DNA from: Comamonadaceae bacterium
GTDB lineage: Bacteria > Pseudomonadota > Gammaproteobacteria > Burkholderiales > Burkholderiaceae_C
Direction: 5' to 3'
NCBI GenBank assembly: GCA_023259355.1
Contig: JAHFQI010000018.1
Span: 1 to 32,614, forward strand
Length of the DNA stretch: 32,614 bases
Part shown: piece after piece, positions 19,036 through 27,460 of the stretch
Layout of the letters: each line of letters begins with the position of its first letter
Position numbering within the stretch: position 1 is the first letter of the stretch
Translations under genes and position numbers: made by a program
The notes under the pieces: model-generated
What the model was told of the DNA's origin: nothing
Database searches by the model: none
The model's input: only the letters and a program-made list of their open reading frames with translations

Positions 19036-19731
19036 ATGGCCATCGACATCCGCAGGCTGGGCCGGGTCGACTACGCCGCCACCGTGCAAGCCATGCAGGA
19101 CTACACCGCCTGCCGCACTTCCGAAAGCCCCGACTTGCTCTGGATTTGCGAGCATGACTCGCTTTACACACAAGGTATTGCAGGAAAAAGCGATCACATA
19201 CTCCAGCCGGGCGATATTCCGGTGGTGGCAACCAATCGCGGCGGGCAGGTCACCTTCCATGGCCCAGGCCAGGTGGTGGCGTATCCGCTGATCGACCTGC
19301 AGCGCGCCGGCTACTTCGTCAAGGAATATGTCTACCGCATGGAAGAGGCCGTGATCCGCACGCTGGCGCATTTTGGCGTGACGGGCCACCGCGTGGGCGG
19401 CGCCCCCGGGATCTATGTGCGCCTGGATGACCCGCACAGCCATGCGTTACTGCCCCAGCGCCCGCAAAAGCGCACCGGCGACGCAGCCCCCGTGCCCGAC
19501 TTCGACGGCCTGGGCAAGATTGCCGCCCTGGGCATCAAGGTCAGCCGGCACTGCACCTACCACGGCGTGGCGCTCAATGTGGGGATGGACCTGGAGCCCT
19601 ATGAACGCATCAACCCTTGCGGTTACGCAGGATTGAAAACCGTCGACCTTTCTACAATCGGGGTCCACACCACCTGGGAAGAAGCCGCGCAGGTGCTGGG
19701 CCAGCAACTCAGCATTCGCCTCGCTCCCTGA
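19036..19731 (+). CDS. lipB: Octanoyltransferase (lipoyl(octanoyl) transferase)
   Basis: A 231-residue enzyme that moves the octanoyl group from acyl carrier protein to lipoyl domains. The signature [22 protein letters not shown] is at residues 67-88, the catalytic Lys168 in [13 protein letters not shown], and the catalytic Cys195 in [10 protein letters not shown]. Residues about 145-157 ([14 protein letters not shown]) form an insert seen in related betaproteobacteria. It is immediately upstream of lipA, the next enzyme of the pathway. Confidence 0.97.
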   Translation: MAIDIRRLGRVDYAATVQAMQDYTACRTSESPDLLWICEHDSLYTQGIAGKSDHILQPGDIPVVATNRGGQVTFHGPGQVVAYPLIDLQRAGYFVKEYVYRMEEAVIRTLAHFGVTGHRVGGAPGIYVRLDDPHSHALLPQRPQKRTGDAAPVPDFDGLGKIAALGIKVSRHCTYHGVALNVGMDLEPYERINPCGYAGLKTVDLSTIGVHTTWEEAAQVLGQQLSIRLAP

Positions 19732-19754
19732 CCTCCACACGCCGTCTACACGCC

Positions 19755-20735
19755 ATGAGCACCCCTGAAGTCGTTCGCGAAGCACAATCCACCGAAGCCT
19801 ACAACCCTCTGGCCAAGCAGAAGGCTGCGGCCAAGCTGTCGCGCATTCCCATCAAGGTGGAACAGGGTGAAGTGCTCAAGAAGCCCGAGTGGATCCGGGT
19901 GAAAGCTGGCAGCCCGACCACGCGCTTCTACGAGATCAAGGAGATCCTGCGCGAGCACAAGCTGCACACGGTGTGCGAAGAGGCCTCGTGCCCCAACATC
20001 GGTGAGTGCTTTGGCAAGGGCACGGCCACCTTCATGATCATGGGCGACAAATGCACGCGCCGCTGCCCGTTCTGCGACGTGGGCCACGGCCGCCCCGACC
20101 CGCTGGACAAGGACGAGCCCTTGAACCTGGCCAAGACCATTGCCGCGCTCAAGCTCAAATACGTGGTGATCACCAGCGTGGACCGCGACGACCTGCGCGA
20201 CGGCGGCAGCGGCCACTTCGTGGAGTGCATCCAGAACATCCGCGCGCTGTCGCCCAGCACGCAGATCGAGATCCTGGTGCCCGACTTCCGTGGCCGCGAT
20301 GACCGCGCACTCGAGATCCTCAAGGCTGCGCCGCCCGATGTGATGAACCACAACCTGGAAACCGCGCCCCGCCTGTACAAGGAAGCCCGACCCGGCTCTG
20401 ACTACCAGTTCAGCCTGAACCTGCTCAAGAAGTTCAAGGCGCTGCACCCCAACGTGCCCACCAAGAGCGGCATCATGGTGGGCCTGGGCGAGACGGATGA
20501 AGAGATCCTGCAGGTCATGCGCGACATGCGCGAGCACAACATCGACATGCTGACCATCGGCCAGTACCTGGCACCCAGCAACAGCCACCTGCCCGTGCGC
20601 CGCTACGTGCACCCCGACACCTTCAAGATGTTCGAGCAGGAGGCCTACAAGATGGGCTTCAGCCACGCTGCCGTGGGTGCCATGGTGCGCAGCAGCTACC
20701 ACGCGGACCAGCAGGCGCACGCCGCCGGCGTGTAA
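19755..20735 (+). CDS. lipA: Lipoyl synthase
   Basis: A 326-residue radical SAM enzyme that inserts two sulfurs into octanoyl-protein. Auxiliary cluster ligands are C74, C79 and C85 ([12 protein letters not shown]), and the SAM cluster ligands C100, C104 and C107 (CTRRCPFC). The C-terminal RSSY motif, which gives the serine ligand to the auxiliary cluster, is present (VRSSYHAD). The ATG at 19755 yields the normal length; the frame stays open back into lipB but has no family sequence there. It lies 23 bases after the lipB stop. Confidence 0.98.
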   Translation: MSTPEVVREAQSTEAYNPLAKQKAAAKLSRIPIKVEQGEVLKKPEWIRVKAGSPTTRFYEIKEILREHKLHTVCEEASCPNIGECFGKGTATFMIMGDKCTRRCPFCDVGHGRPDPLDKDEPLNLAKTIAALKLKYVVITSVDRDDLRDGGSGHFVECIQNIRALSPSTQIEILVPDFRGRDDRALEILKAAPPDVMNHNLETAPRLYKEARPGSDYQFSLNLLKKFKALHPNVPTKSGIMVGLGETDEEILQVMRDMREHNIDMLTIGQYLAPSNSHLPVRRYVHPDTFKMFEQEAYKMGFSHAAVGAMVRSSYHADQQAHAAGV

Positions 20736-20769
20736 GCCCCGCACGCGCCACCCGGTCCGCAGTTCGCCC

Positions 20770-21480
20770 ATGGGTCCGACTGGTCTGCTCTCGCTGCGGC
20801 GCTACGGCGCATCGCCGGGCAGCCACAGCCATGACCACTTCCAGATCCTGCTCGGTCTCTCTGGCGCGCTGGACCTGGAGGTGGCGGGGCGCGGTGTGCG
20901 CGTGGCGCCCGGCGGCGGCTGCGTGATCGCACCGGGAGATCGGCACGACTTTGAATCCTCCCATGGCAGCGTGTGCCTGGTGCTCGACAGTACCCACCCT
21001 GACTGGGCGCACTGCGCCAGCCCACGCCGCGCGACCACACCGCCAGCCGACGCGCTACCCCTGGCGCATTACTTGGCCGGCGCGCTGCATCAAGGCCGCC
21101 CCCTGGCGCAAACCCACGGCCCCGCCCTGTTGCTGGAGGCATGGTTAGGCAGCCCCCACCCCGACACCCCCCAGCACGGCCCCACGCGGCGCCGTGCCAT
21201 CGACTGGCCCGCGCTGCAGCAATGGGCCGCGCAACAATGGCACCGTGAACTGACCGTAGCCGACCTGGCGGCCCAGGTGCACCTGAGCTCCAGCCAGTTT
21301 GCCGCCCGCTGCCGGGACGACCAGGGCATGGGTGCCATGGCCTGGTTGCGGGGCCAGCGGCTGGCACAGGCCCGGCTGCTGCGCAGCAGCGGCATGGCGG
21401 TGGCCGAGGTAGCGCGGCGCACGGGCTACCGTTCGCCCTCGGCGCTCACGGCCGCTTTGCGCCGCCACCACAACCCCTGA
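20770..21480 (+). CDS. AraC-family transcriptional regulator with N-terminal cupin domain
   Basis: A 236-residue regulator. Residues about 1-90 form a cupin-like sensor (SHSHDHFQILLGLSGALDLEVAGRGVRVAPGGGCVIAPGDRHDF) and about 140-236 an AraC DNA-binding domain with two helix-turn-helix units (LTVADLAAQVHLSSSQFAARCRDDQGMGAMAWLRGQRLAQARLLRSSGMAVAEVARRTGYRSPSALTAALRRHH). The family usually ends that last block with G(F/Y)xSxSxFxRxF; here SALTAALRRHH is a weaker match. The start at 20770 is uncertain by a few residues. It is 53 bases ahead of an EamA exporter, its probable target. The effector is unknown, but a histidine pair (SHSHDH) could bind metal. Confidence 0.9.
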   Translation: MGPTGLLSLRRYGASPGSHSHDHFQILLGLSGALDLEVAGRGVRVAPGGGCVIAPGDRHDFESSHGSVCLVLDSTHPDWAHCASPRRATTPPADALPLAHYLAGALHQGRPLAQTHGPALLLEAWLGSPHPDTPQHGPTRRRAIDWPALQQWAAQQWHRELTVADLAAQVHLSSSQFAARCRDDQGMGAMAWLRGQRLAQARLLRSSGMAVAEVARRTGYRSPSALTAALRRHHNP

Positions 21481-21481
21481 C

Positions 21482-21512
21482 GCGCGACGACAGACCGCCG
21501 TTGCGCGACGAC
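21482..21512 (+). promoter_or_regulatory. 10-bp direct repeat at 21-bp spacing, putative AraC-type operator
   Basis: The sequence gcgcgacgac occurs at 21482-21491 and again at 21503-21512, start-to-start 21 bp, two turns of DNA. AraC-type regulators commonly bind direct repeats at this period, and the site lies between a regulator of that family and a transporter gene. A weak ttgcgc (21501-21506) overlaps the second copy and taagct (21522-21527) lies 15 bases on, consistent with an activator-dependent promoter. No protein-binding data exist here. Confidence 0.5.
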
Positions 21513-21533
21513 CGGTGCGCGTAAGCTCGGCCC

Positions 21534-22367
21534 ATGCAAGCCAACCTCTATGCCCTGGGCGCCATCGCCCTGTGGGCCTCGCTCGCCTCGCTAGGCGTGT
21601 CGCTCACCCATGTTCCACCGTTTCTGCTCACGGGTATCGCGCTCATCATCGGCAGCGTGCCTGCTTGGCCGTTTGTGCTGCGCGACCCCTCGCAGTGGCG
21701 CATTCCCGTGCGCACGCTGGCGCTGGGGGTGTATGGCCTGTTTGCCTACCACTTCCTGCTGTTCATAGCGTTGCGCCACGCGCCGCCGGTCGAGGCCAAC
21801 CTGGTCAACTACCTGTGGCCGCTGTTCATCGTGGTGCTGGCGCCCGTGGTGCTGCCCGGCGTGGCGCTGCGCCTGCCGCATGTGCTGGCGGCCCTGCTGG
21901 GTTTTGGCGGTGCGGCCATTGCCATCGTGGGCGGGCGCGAGCTGAGCGGCACGCTGGCCTGGGGCTACCTGCCCGCGCTGGCGGCGGCGTTCATCTGGGC
22001 GACCTATTCGCTGCTGACCAAGCGCGTGGCCGCATTCCCGACCACGGCCATCGGCCTGTTTGGCCTGGTGTCGGGCGCGCTCTCGCTGCTGTGCCACGCC
22101 GTGCTGGAGCCTGCCGTGGCGCTGCAGCCGCGCGACTGGGCGCTGCTGGCAGTGCTGGGCCTGGGGCCGCTGGGGGCCTCGTTCTTTCTGTGGGACAAGG
22201 CGCTCAAGCTCGGCGATGCCAGGCACATCGGCATCCTGAGCTACATCACGCCGCTGGCATCCACCGCGCTGCTGCTGGTGGTGAGCGGCCGCCCCTTCAG
22301 CTGGAGCATTGCGCTCGCCACGGTGATGATCATCGGCGCGGCGGTGATGGGGATGCGGGCACGCTGA
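21534..22367 (+). CDS. EamA/DMT-family exporter, YddG-like
   Basis: A 277-residue inner-membrane transporter with about ten hydrophobic segments in two EamA halves (first around residues 3-130, second around 145-275). Typical motifs are FAYHFLLFIALRHAPPVEANLVNYLWPLFIVVLAP in the first half and LGPLGASFFLWDKALKLGDARHIGILSYITPLAST in the second. The VNYLWP motif resembles aromatic amino-acid exporters of the YddG group, so amino-acid or drug export is a reasonable guess, not shown. No Shine-Dalgarno site is clear, and the short upstream gap leaves room for a leaderless or nearly leaderless transcript. Confidence 0.9.
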   Translation: MQANLYALGAIALWASLASLGVSLTHVPPFLLTGIALIIGSVPAWPFVLRDPSQWRIPVRTLALGVYGLFAYHFLLFIALRHAPPVEANLVNYLWPLFIVVLAPVVLPGVALRLPHVLAALLGFGGAAIAIVGGRELSGTLAWGYLPALAAAFIWATYSLLTKRVAAFPTTAIGLFGLVSGALSLLCHAVLEPAVALQPRDWALLAVLGLGPLGASFFLWDKALKLGDARHIGILSYITPLASTALLLVVSGRPFSWSIALATVMIIGAAVMGMRAR

Positions 22368-22396
22368 TCAGGAATTTCAAGGAAAACTGACATCTC

Positions 22397-22440
22397 GCGC
22401 TTATCCGCAAAGTGCCAAAAGCCAGAGATTGGATAGCAAA
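22397..22440 (+). repeat. Dispersed repeat, degenerate copy C
   Basis: Begins gcgcttatccgca, identical over 13 bases to part of copy A (9736-9748), and ends with gatagcaaa like copy B. The middle has diverged. It lies between the convergent exporter and EI genes. Confidence 0.45.
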
Positions 22441-22449
22441 TGAAATGCG

Positions 22450-24201
22450 CTACGACACCAGCAGCGCGGCGGGCTCGTCACCTTCGAGCACCTGCTGCGC
22501 CCATGGTGCCAGCTTGCGGGTGTCGGCCCGCAGGATTTCCTGCTTCACGGCCAGGATCTGCGCCGGGTGCATGGAGAAGCTGCGCAGCCCCAGCCCCAGC
22601 AGCAGGCGCGTCATGGTCACATCGCCCGCAGTTTCGCCGCACACGCACACGCTCTTGCCCTGGCGCTCGCCCTCGGCAATCACATCGGCCACCAGGCGCA
22701 GCACGGCCGGGTGCAGCGGGTCATACAGATGCGCCACAGCCTCGTCGGTACGGTCGATGGCCAGCGTGTACTGGATGAGGTCGTTGGTGCCGATGGACAG
22801 GAAATCGAAGTATTTGAGGAAGCTGCGCACCATCAGCGCGGCCGCCGGCACCTCGATCATGGCGCCCAGCTGCACCGGCCCGTAGGGCACGCCCCGGGCG
22901 TCGAGTTCGGCGCGCGCCAATTCGACCTGGGCCAGCGTCTGCTCGATTTCGTGGCGATGCGCCAGCATCGGAAACAGCAGCTTCACCTGGCCATAGGCCG
23001 CCGCGCGCAGCACGGCGCGCAGCTGGTTGCGGAACATGGACGGATCGGCCAGGCTCCAGCGGATGGCACGCAGGCCCAGCGCAGGGTTCAGGTGCGTGTC
23101 CTTGCCCCCCTTGTCGAGCGGTTTGTCGGCGCCCACGTCAATGGTACGGATGGTGACCGGCAGGCCCTGCATGCCGTCAATCGCCTCGCAGTACGCGCGG
23201 TACTGCTCGTCTTCACCGGGCAGGTTGCCATTCTTGCCCATGAACAGGAATTCACTGCGAAACAGGCCCACCCCCACGGCGCCCGCGCGCACGGCAGCGG
23301 CGGCATCACCGGGCTGCTCGATGTTGGCCAGCAATTCGATCTTGTGGCCATCGATGGTGATGGCGGGTGTATGGCGCAGGCGCGCCAGGCGCTCGCGCTC
23401 CAGCGCCACCTGGCGCTGGCGAAAGCCGTATTCGGCCAGGATGATGGGCGAAGGATCGACGATCATCACCCCGGCATCGCCGTCGATGATGACCCAATCG
23501 TCCTGGCGCACCAGCTGGCTGGCCGCACGCGCACCCACCACCGCCGGGATATCCATGCTGCGCGCCACGATGGCGGTATGCGAGGTCTTTCCGCCCACAT
23601 CGGTCACGAAGCCGGCGAACACGCTCTGCTTGAACTGCAGCATGTCGGCCGGGGACAGGTCGTGCGCCACCAGCACCAGCGGCACATCGACCGTGTCGTC
23701 GAGCAACAGGTCCTGCTGGGTCTTGCGCGGGCTGCTGGCAGGCGGCGCCACGGGACTGGCCACGCCCTTCATGTAGCGCAGGATGCGCTCGACCACCTGT
23801 TCCAGGTCGGCCTTGCGTTCGCGCAGGTAGTCGTCTTCCATCTCGTCGAACTGGCGCGCAATCAGTTCGAACTGCGTGGTCAGCGCCCACTCGGCGTTGT
23901 ACAGGCGCTCGGAGATCCAGTGCTTGACCCCGCCGGTGAGCATCTCGTCCTGCAGCAGCATCAGGTGCACGTCCAGCAGCGCGGCCAGCTCGGGTGGCGC
24001 ATCGTGCGGCATGTCGGCCTGCAGGCGCTGCAACTCCTCGGCCACCGCGTTGCGCCCCTGGCGCACCCGCTCGATTTCCGCCGCCACCTGCTCGGGCTGG
24101 ATGAAATAGTGCGCCACATCCACGCGGCTTGACGCCACCAGCACGGCCCGGCCGATGGCGATGCCCCGTGCAACCGCGAGACCGTGGACGGAAAACGTCA
24201 T
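22450..24201 (-). CDS. ptsI: PTS enzyme I (phosphoenolpyruvate-protein phosphotransferase)
   Basis: A 583-residue enzyme that moves phosphate from phosphoenolpyruvate to HPr. The N-terminal HPr-binding region runs to about residue 140, the phosphorylated His208 lies in GGKTSHTAIVARSMDIPAVVG, the PEP-binding TIM barrel carries FRSEFLFM (about 310), SIGTNDLIQYTLAIDRTD (about 470) and CGETAGD with its catalytic Cys near residue 525. About 8 residues longer than E. coli EI, with an insert (about 148-165, SPVAPPASSPRKTQQ) before the His domain. It lacks the GAF domain of EI-Ntr (PtsP). It is the last of three PTS genes, 97 bases after ptsH. Confidence 0.96.
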   Translation of the reverse strand: MTFSVHGLAVARGIAIGRAVLVASSRVDVAHYFIQPEQVAAEIERVRQGRNAVAEELQRLQADMPHDAPPELAALLDVHLMLLQDEMLTGGVKHWISERLYNAEWALTTQFELIARQFDEMEDDYLRERKADLEQVVERILRYMKGVASPVAPPASSPRKTQQDLLLDDTVDVPLVLVAHDLSPADMLQFKQSVFAGFVTDVGGKTSHTAIVARSMDIPAVVGARAASQLVRQDDWVIIDGDAGVMIVDPSPIILAEYGFRQRQVALERERLARLRHTPAITIDGHKIELLANIEQPGDAAAAVRAGAVGVGLFRSEFLFMGKNGNLPGEDEQYRAYCEAIDGMQGLPVTIRTIDVGADKPLDKGGKDTHLNPALGLRAIRWSLADPSMFRNQLRAVLRAAAYGQVKLLFPMLAHRHEIEQTLAQVELARAELDARGVPYGPVQLGAMIEVPAAALMVRSFLKYFDFLSIGTNDLIQYTLAIDRTDEAVAHLYDPLHPAVLRLVADVIAEGERQGKSVCVCGETAGDVTMTRLLLGLGLRSFSMHPAQILAVKQEILRADTRKLAPWAQQVLEGDEPAALLVS

Positions 24202-24298
24202 CGAAGAACCTTTTCTGGCAAGCGTTCAACCACCGCGTTGCCCGCACGCACCCCGGAGGAACCGCCTCCCGCGCAATCGGGGCGCAGGGGGCTCACCG

Positions 24299-24568
24299 TC
24301 ATTCCCCTTCGCCGAACTTGTCGGCGATCAGCGCGAGCAACGCATCCATGGCCTCCTGTTCGCGCTCGCCAATGGTCTCGATTTCAATCTCGGTGCCCAT
24401 GCCCGCGGCCAGCATCATCACGCCCATGATGCTCTTGGCATTGATGCGGCGATCACCCCGGCTCATGAAAACATCGCAGGGAAAGCTGCCCGCCAGCTTG
24501 GTCAGCTTGGCAGACGCCCGGGCATGCAGGCCCAGCTTATTGTTGATGGTCGTGCGGGTCTTGATCAT
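24299..24568 (-). CDS. ptsH: Phosphocarrier protein HPr
   Basis: An 89-residue carrier. The active His15 is in KLGLHARASAKL, and Ser46, the HPr kinase site in many bacteria, is in NAKSIMGVMMLAAGMG. Length and fold match the family. The ATG at 24568 puts His at residue 15; the open frame begins 12 residues earlier. The gene overlaps the end of the EIIA gene by 32 bases, so translational coupling is likely. Confidence 0.96.
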   Translation of the reverse strand: MIKTRTTINNKLGLHARASAKLTKLAGSFPCDVFMSRGDRRINAKSIMGVMMLAAGMGTEIEIETIGEREQEAMDALLALIADKFGEGE

Positions 24569-24986
24569 GGGAGTTTCGTCGAGTCTGGTTCTGCGGCGCT
24601 GCAATGGCCACCTGCATCACCCCCTGGGTGCCGCCCACGACAGCGCGGGTCACCACGGCATCGAGGGGTTCGGCGCGGTAGCTCACGGCACGCAGCAGCA
24701 TGGGCAGATTCACGCCCGCGACCAGGCGCGAACCCACGCCGTCCACCAGGCGCTGGGCGATATTGCAGGGCGTGGCGCCAAACAGGTCGGTCAGCACCAG
24801 CGTGGAATGGGTGCCCAGCTGCCCAAGCAAGCTGCGCGCCTGGGCCAGGCTGGCTTCTGGCGCCGCGCTGGGCTGCACGTCCAGGGCCGCCACACTGTCG
24901 CCACAGTCGGCAAACACGTGCAGCGCACATTCACGCAAGGCATGGGCCAGCGGGGCGTGGGCAATGATGAGAATGCTGGTACTCAT
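24537..24986 (-). CDS. PTS EIIA component, mannose/fructose (EIIA-Man) type
   Basis: A 149-residue cytoplasmic PTS protein. The phosphorylated histidine is His10 (LIIAHAPLA), followed by the family's LTDLFGATPCNIAQRL (about residues 65-80) and GVNLPMLLRAVSYR (about 90-103). The C-terminal 15-20 residues (QNQTRRNSHDQDPHDHQQ) run across the start of ptsH and look like read-through tail. No EIIB, EIIC or EIID gene is present here, so it is probably regulatory rather than part of a sugar importer. It is the first gene of the PTS set. Confidence 0.93.
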   Translation of the reverse strand: MSTSILIIAHAPLAHALRECALHVFADCGDSVAALDVQPSAAPEASLAQARSLLGQLGTHSTLVLTDLFGATPCNIAQRLVDGVGSRLVAGVNLPMLLRAVSYRAEPLDAVVTRAVVGGTQGVMQVAIAAPQNQTRRNSHDQDPHDHQQ

Positions 24987-25076
24987 GGTGTGATGGTTTG
25001 CCTTGCATTATGGCGGGCCGAAAGGAGTTCACCACGGTCAGCCCGATGGCCGCGCGCAATGGCATCGGGCCGACAG

Positions 25077-25598
25077 TCAATCCAGGCCGGCAAATAGGGC
25101 GTTGGCCACGTCGGGCCGGGGCTGGGCGGAGTACACCACGGCGTGGTACAGCCGCACTTCTTGGCCCACCGCGCGCGCAAACCACACGCCCTGCACCGTC
25201 ACCGCCGTGCCATCGGGCCGTCGGCCCTGCGCCACCAGGCGCACCGCGGACGGCAGGGGCAGCGTGCCCGCGAGCACATACGGCTGCTCGGAGAGCACGG
25301 TGGCAGCCTCCAGGCGCGCCAGCACCGCTGCCCGCCAGTGCGCCAGCGCGACATCGGCACGGGCCGGGTCTGGCAGCGCGGCGTGCGAGATGGCAAAGGT
25401 GGCGCTGTCGGCTTCGCAACCCGCCATGGCCAGCTCCACCGGCACCCCAGCCATTTCCACGGTGCGCGTGGCATGGTCGGGCTTGCACGGCAGGGTGGCC
25501 GTGAGCGCAGCGCCGGCCAGCGGCACGCTGCGCCAGTTCAGTGCGGGGCTGCATGCCGCCAGCAGCAGGGCCGCAGCCCAGGGCAATGTCCGGTTCAT
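25077..25598 (-). CDS. Small lipoprotein of unknown function
   Basis: A 173-residue protein with a lipoprotein signal, MNRTLPWAAALLLAACSP (lipobox LAAC, Cys16). The mature part is mixed alpha/beta with CKPDHATRTVEMAGVPVELAMAGCEADSATFAISH (about residues 42-77) and VRLVAQGRRPDGTAVTVQGVWFARAVGQEVRLYHAVVYS (about 118-157). Two cysteines, in LPCKP and AGCEA, could form a disulfide. I do not recognise a named family. The ATG at 25598 was chosen because it gives the signal peptide; an earlier in-frame start at 25631 adds 11 non-signal residues. It precedes the PTS genes by 90 bases on the same strand. Confidence 0.8.
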   Translation of the reverse strand: MNRTLPWAAALLLAACSPALNWRSVPLAGAALTATLPCKPDHATRTVEMAGVPVELAMAGCEADSATFAISHAALPDPARADVALAHWRAAVLARLEAATVLSEQPYVLAGTLPLPSAVRLVAQGRRPDGTAVTVQGVWFARAVGQEVRLYHAVVYSAQPRPDVANALFAGLD

Positions 25599-25776
25599 GG
25601 TCCGATTATGGGCAACAGCACATGGCCGCAAAGCGACTGTGCACCAGGAGGTGAACTTTTATGGCGCAACGCGATCTGTCTTCCAGGGTCATAAAGGGCT
25701 GCGGAACTGGCGGGGCAGGCAGTCCTGCACAATGCGGGCTTGGGCGCTTGCCCACCGCTTTTTGGATGAGGATGTC

Positions 25777-26280
25777 ATGGGTATCAAGCATTGGGCAGTC
25801 GGCGCCGCATTAGTGGCTTTTGTGGGCGTGGGCGCATGGGTGTATCTGGACGCCGGGCGCTCGGCGGCACCTGAATCCACGTTTGTGCTGCTGGACGGCT
25901 CCCGCCAGACCTCCGCCGATCTGCGCGGCAAGGTGACGCTGGTCAATTTCTGGGCCACCAGCTGCACCACCTGCGTGGCGGAAATGCCCGAAATCATCGC
26001 CACCCACAACAAATTCCACACCAAGGGTTTCGACACCCTGGCCGTGGCCATGAGCTACGACCCGCCCAGCTACGTGGTGAACTTTGCCGAATCGCGCAAG
26101 CTGCCGTTCAAGGTGGCGCTCGACAACACGGGCGCGGTGGCCAAGGCCTGGGGCGATGTGCGCCTGACGCCCTCGACATTCATCGTGAACAAGCGCGGCG
26201 AGATCGTGAAGAGCTATGTCGGCGCCCCTGACTTTCCAGAACTGCACCGGCTGATCGAGAAGCTGCTGGCCGAGACCTGA
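25777..26280 (+). CDS. TlpA-like membrane-tethered thioredoxin
   Basis: A 167-residue thiol-disulfide protein. Residues 5-25 form an uncleaved signal/anchor (HWAVGAALVAFVGVGAWVYL), and the thioredoxin-like domain starts near residue 35. The redox motif is WATSCTTCVAEMP with Cys63 and Cys66; the CTTC dipeptide is less common than CPPC/CGPC but fits the TlpA/ResA group. The cis-proline region RLTPSTFIVN (about 130-139) is present. The ATG follows GGATGAGGAT closely. The domain should face the periplasm and probably reduces cysteine residues, for example in cytochrome assembly. Confidence 0.92.
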   Translation: MGIKHWAVGAALVAFVGVGAWVYLDAGRSAAPESTFVLLDGSRQTSADLRGKVTLVNFWATSCTTCVAEMPEIIATHNKFHTKGFDTLAVAMSYDPPSYVVNFAESRKLPFKVALDNTGAVAKAWGDVRLTPSTFIVNKRGEIVKSYVGAPDFPELHRLIEKLLAET

Positions 26281-26369
26281 TCTGCCACGGCCGCGTGAGG
26301 CTTGATGGGTGAAAAAGTGACTTCTGTAGGTGCCGCTACACTGTTCCTTTGCATCAGCCAGCCTGCGTT

Positions 26370-26861
26370 GTGGAAAAGCTACCTGTCACCCTGCTGACCC
26401 CGTCCCTCCCCCATGAGCTGGATGCGGTGCGCGCCATCTTCCGGGAATATGCCGATAGCCTCGGCATCGACCTGTGCTTTCAGGATTTCGAGACCGAACT
26501 GGCCCAGCTGCCAGGTGAATATGCCCCACCACGCGGGGATTTGCTGCTGGCCGAGGTCGATGGGACCATTGCCGGTTGCTGCGCATTGCGTCCGCTGGAC
26601 GCGGCAGACTATCCCAATGCCGCTGAAATGAAACGCCTGTATGTGCGCAAGGCGTTTCGGGGGTTCGGCCTGGGCCGGCAACTGGCCGAGGCCGCGCTGG
26701 ATGCAGCCCGGGCAAAAGGTTATGCCTGCGTGCTGCTCGACACGCTGGACGACATGGAATCCGCGCGGGCCCTGTATGCCGACCTCGGCTTCGAGGACAT
26801 TCCACCCTACTACCACAACCCCATTGCCGGGGCCCATTACCTCAAGGCGGATATTCTTTGA
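26370..26861 (+). CDS. GNAT-family N-acetyltransferase
   Basis: An approximately 163-residue acyltransferase. The acetyl-CoA binding motif is KRLYVRKAFRGFGLGRQLAEAALDAARAKGY (Q/R-x-x-G-x-G/A form RGFGLG). The preceding beta strands GDLLLAEVDGTIAGCCALRPL and the following LLDTLDDMESARALYADLGFEDIPPYY are typical of the fold. The substrate is unknown. The start is uncertain: GTG at 26370 is given, TTG at 26349 is also possible, and neither has a clear ribosome site. Confidence 0.88.
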   Translation: MEKLPVTLLTPSLPHELDAVRAIFREYADSLGIDLCFQDFETELAQLPGEYAPPRGDLLLAEVDGTIAGCCALRPLDAADYPNAAEMKRLYVRKAFRGFGLGRQLAEAALDAARAKGYACVLLDTLDDMESARALYADLGFEDIPPYYHNPIAGAHYLKADIL

Positions 26862-26875
26862 AGAAATAGGCTACC

Positions 26876-26921
26876 AGCGCTTATATGCAATGCGCTGATA
26901 GCTATTTATTTCATAGCAATT
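26876..26921 (+). repeat. Dispersed 46-bp repeat, copy B (between convergent genes)
   Basis: Ungapped match to copy A at 36 of 46 positions. It fills the gap between the acetyltransferase stop (26861) and the peroxiredoxin stop (26923), where it could act as an intergenic hairpin. Confidence 0.7.
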
Positions 26922-26922
26922 C

Positions 26923-27429
26923 TCAACCCTTGGCTTGCGCCAGCAGCGTATCGGCGTCGCTCACGGCAAACTGGCCAGGCGCTTCGATATTGAGCGTGAC
27001 GACCTTGCCGTCGCGCACCAGCATCGAATAGCGGTTGCTGCGCAGTCCCAGGCCCTTGCCCGTCAGGTCCAGCGTCAGGCCCGTGGCCTTGGCGAAGGCG
27101 GCATCACCGTCGGCCAGCATGCGCACCTTGTCGCCGGTCTTCTGGTCGCGGGCCCAGGCGCCCATCACAAAGGCGTCGTTGACGCTCACGCACCAGATCT
27201 CGTCCACGCCAGCCGCCTTGAACTCGGCCGCCTTCGCCAGATAACCGGGCACATGCTTGGCCGAGCAGGTGGGCGTAAAGGCGCCAGGCAGCGCAAACAG
27301 CGCAATGGTCTTGCCGGCAGTGGCCTTGTCCACGGGCACGGGGTTGGGGCCAATGCTGCAGCCTTCGCCCTCGACTTCCGAGTATTCCATCAGGGTGGTG
27401 GCAGGCAGGGTATCACCGACTTTGATCAT
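26923..27429 (-). CDS. Peroxiredoxin, Prx5 (AhpE/hybrid-like) type
   Basis: A 168-residue thiol peroxidase. The active-site motif PGAFTPTCSAKHVPGY carries the peroxidatic Cys55 with its conserved Pro and Thr. Other cysteines are Cys24 and the Cys in IWCVSVND (about residue 79), the second being a candidate resolving residue. VMGAWARDQ and MLADGDAAFAKATGLTLDL match the family. The ATG at 27429 was chosen because GGAG lies 6 bases upstream; another ATG two codons earlier is too close to it. The gene stands alone, just downstream of the ribosomal operon's terminator, with a palindrome in its leader. Confidence 0.94.
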   Translation of the reverse strand: MIKVGDTLPATTLMEYSEVEGEGCSIGPNPVPVDKATAGKTIALFALPGAFTPTCSAKHVPGYLAKAAEFKAAGVDEIWCVSVNDAFVMGAWARDQKTGDKVRMLADGDAAFAKATGLTLDLTGKGLGLRSNRYSMLVRDGKVVTLNIEAPGQFAVSDADTLLAQAKG

Positions 27430-27460
27430 CTTCATCTCCAAGAAACTGGGGCAGTCCGCC

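Noticed and set aside
21515-22390. A 291-codon frame overlapping the exporter gene
   Set aside because: It is a shifted frame of the EamA gene, with an Ala/Arg/Gly-rich sequence and no membrane segments or motifs.
22567-24132. A 521-codon plus-strand frame opposite ptsI
   Set aside because: It mirrors the ptsI coding strand, with a His/Gln/Arg-rich composition typical of antisense frames in GC-rich DNA; EI on the other strand has all its motifs.
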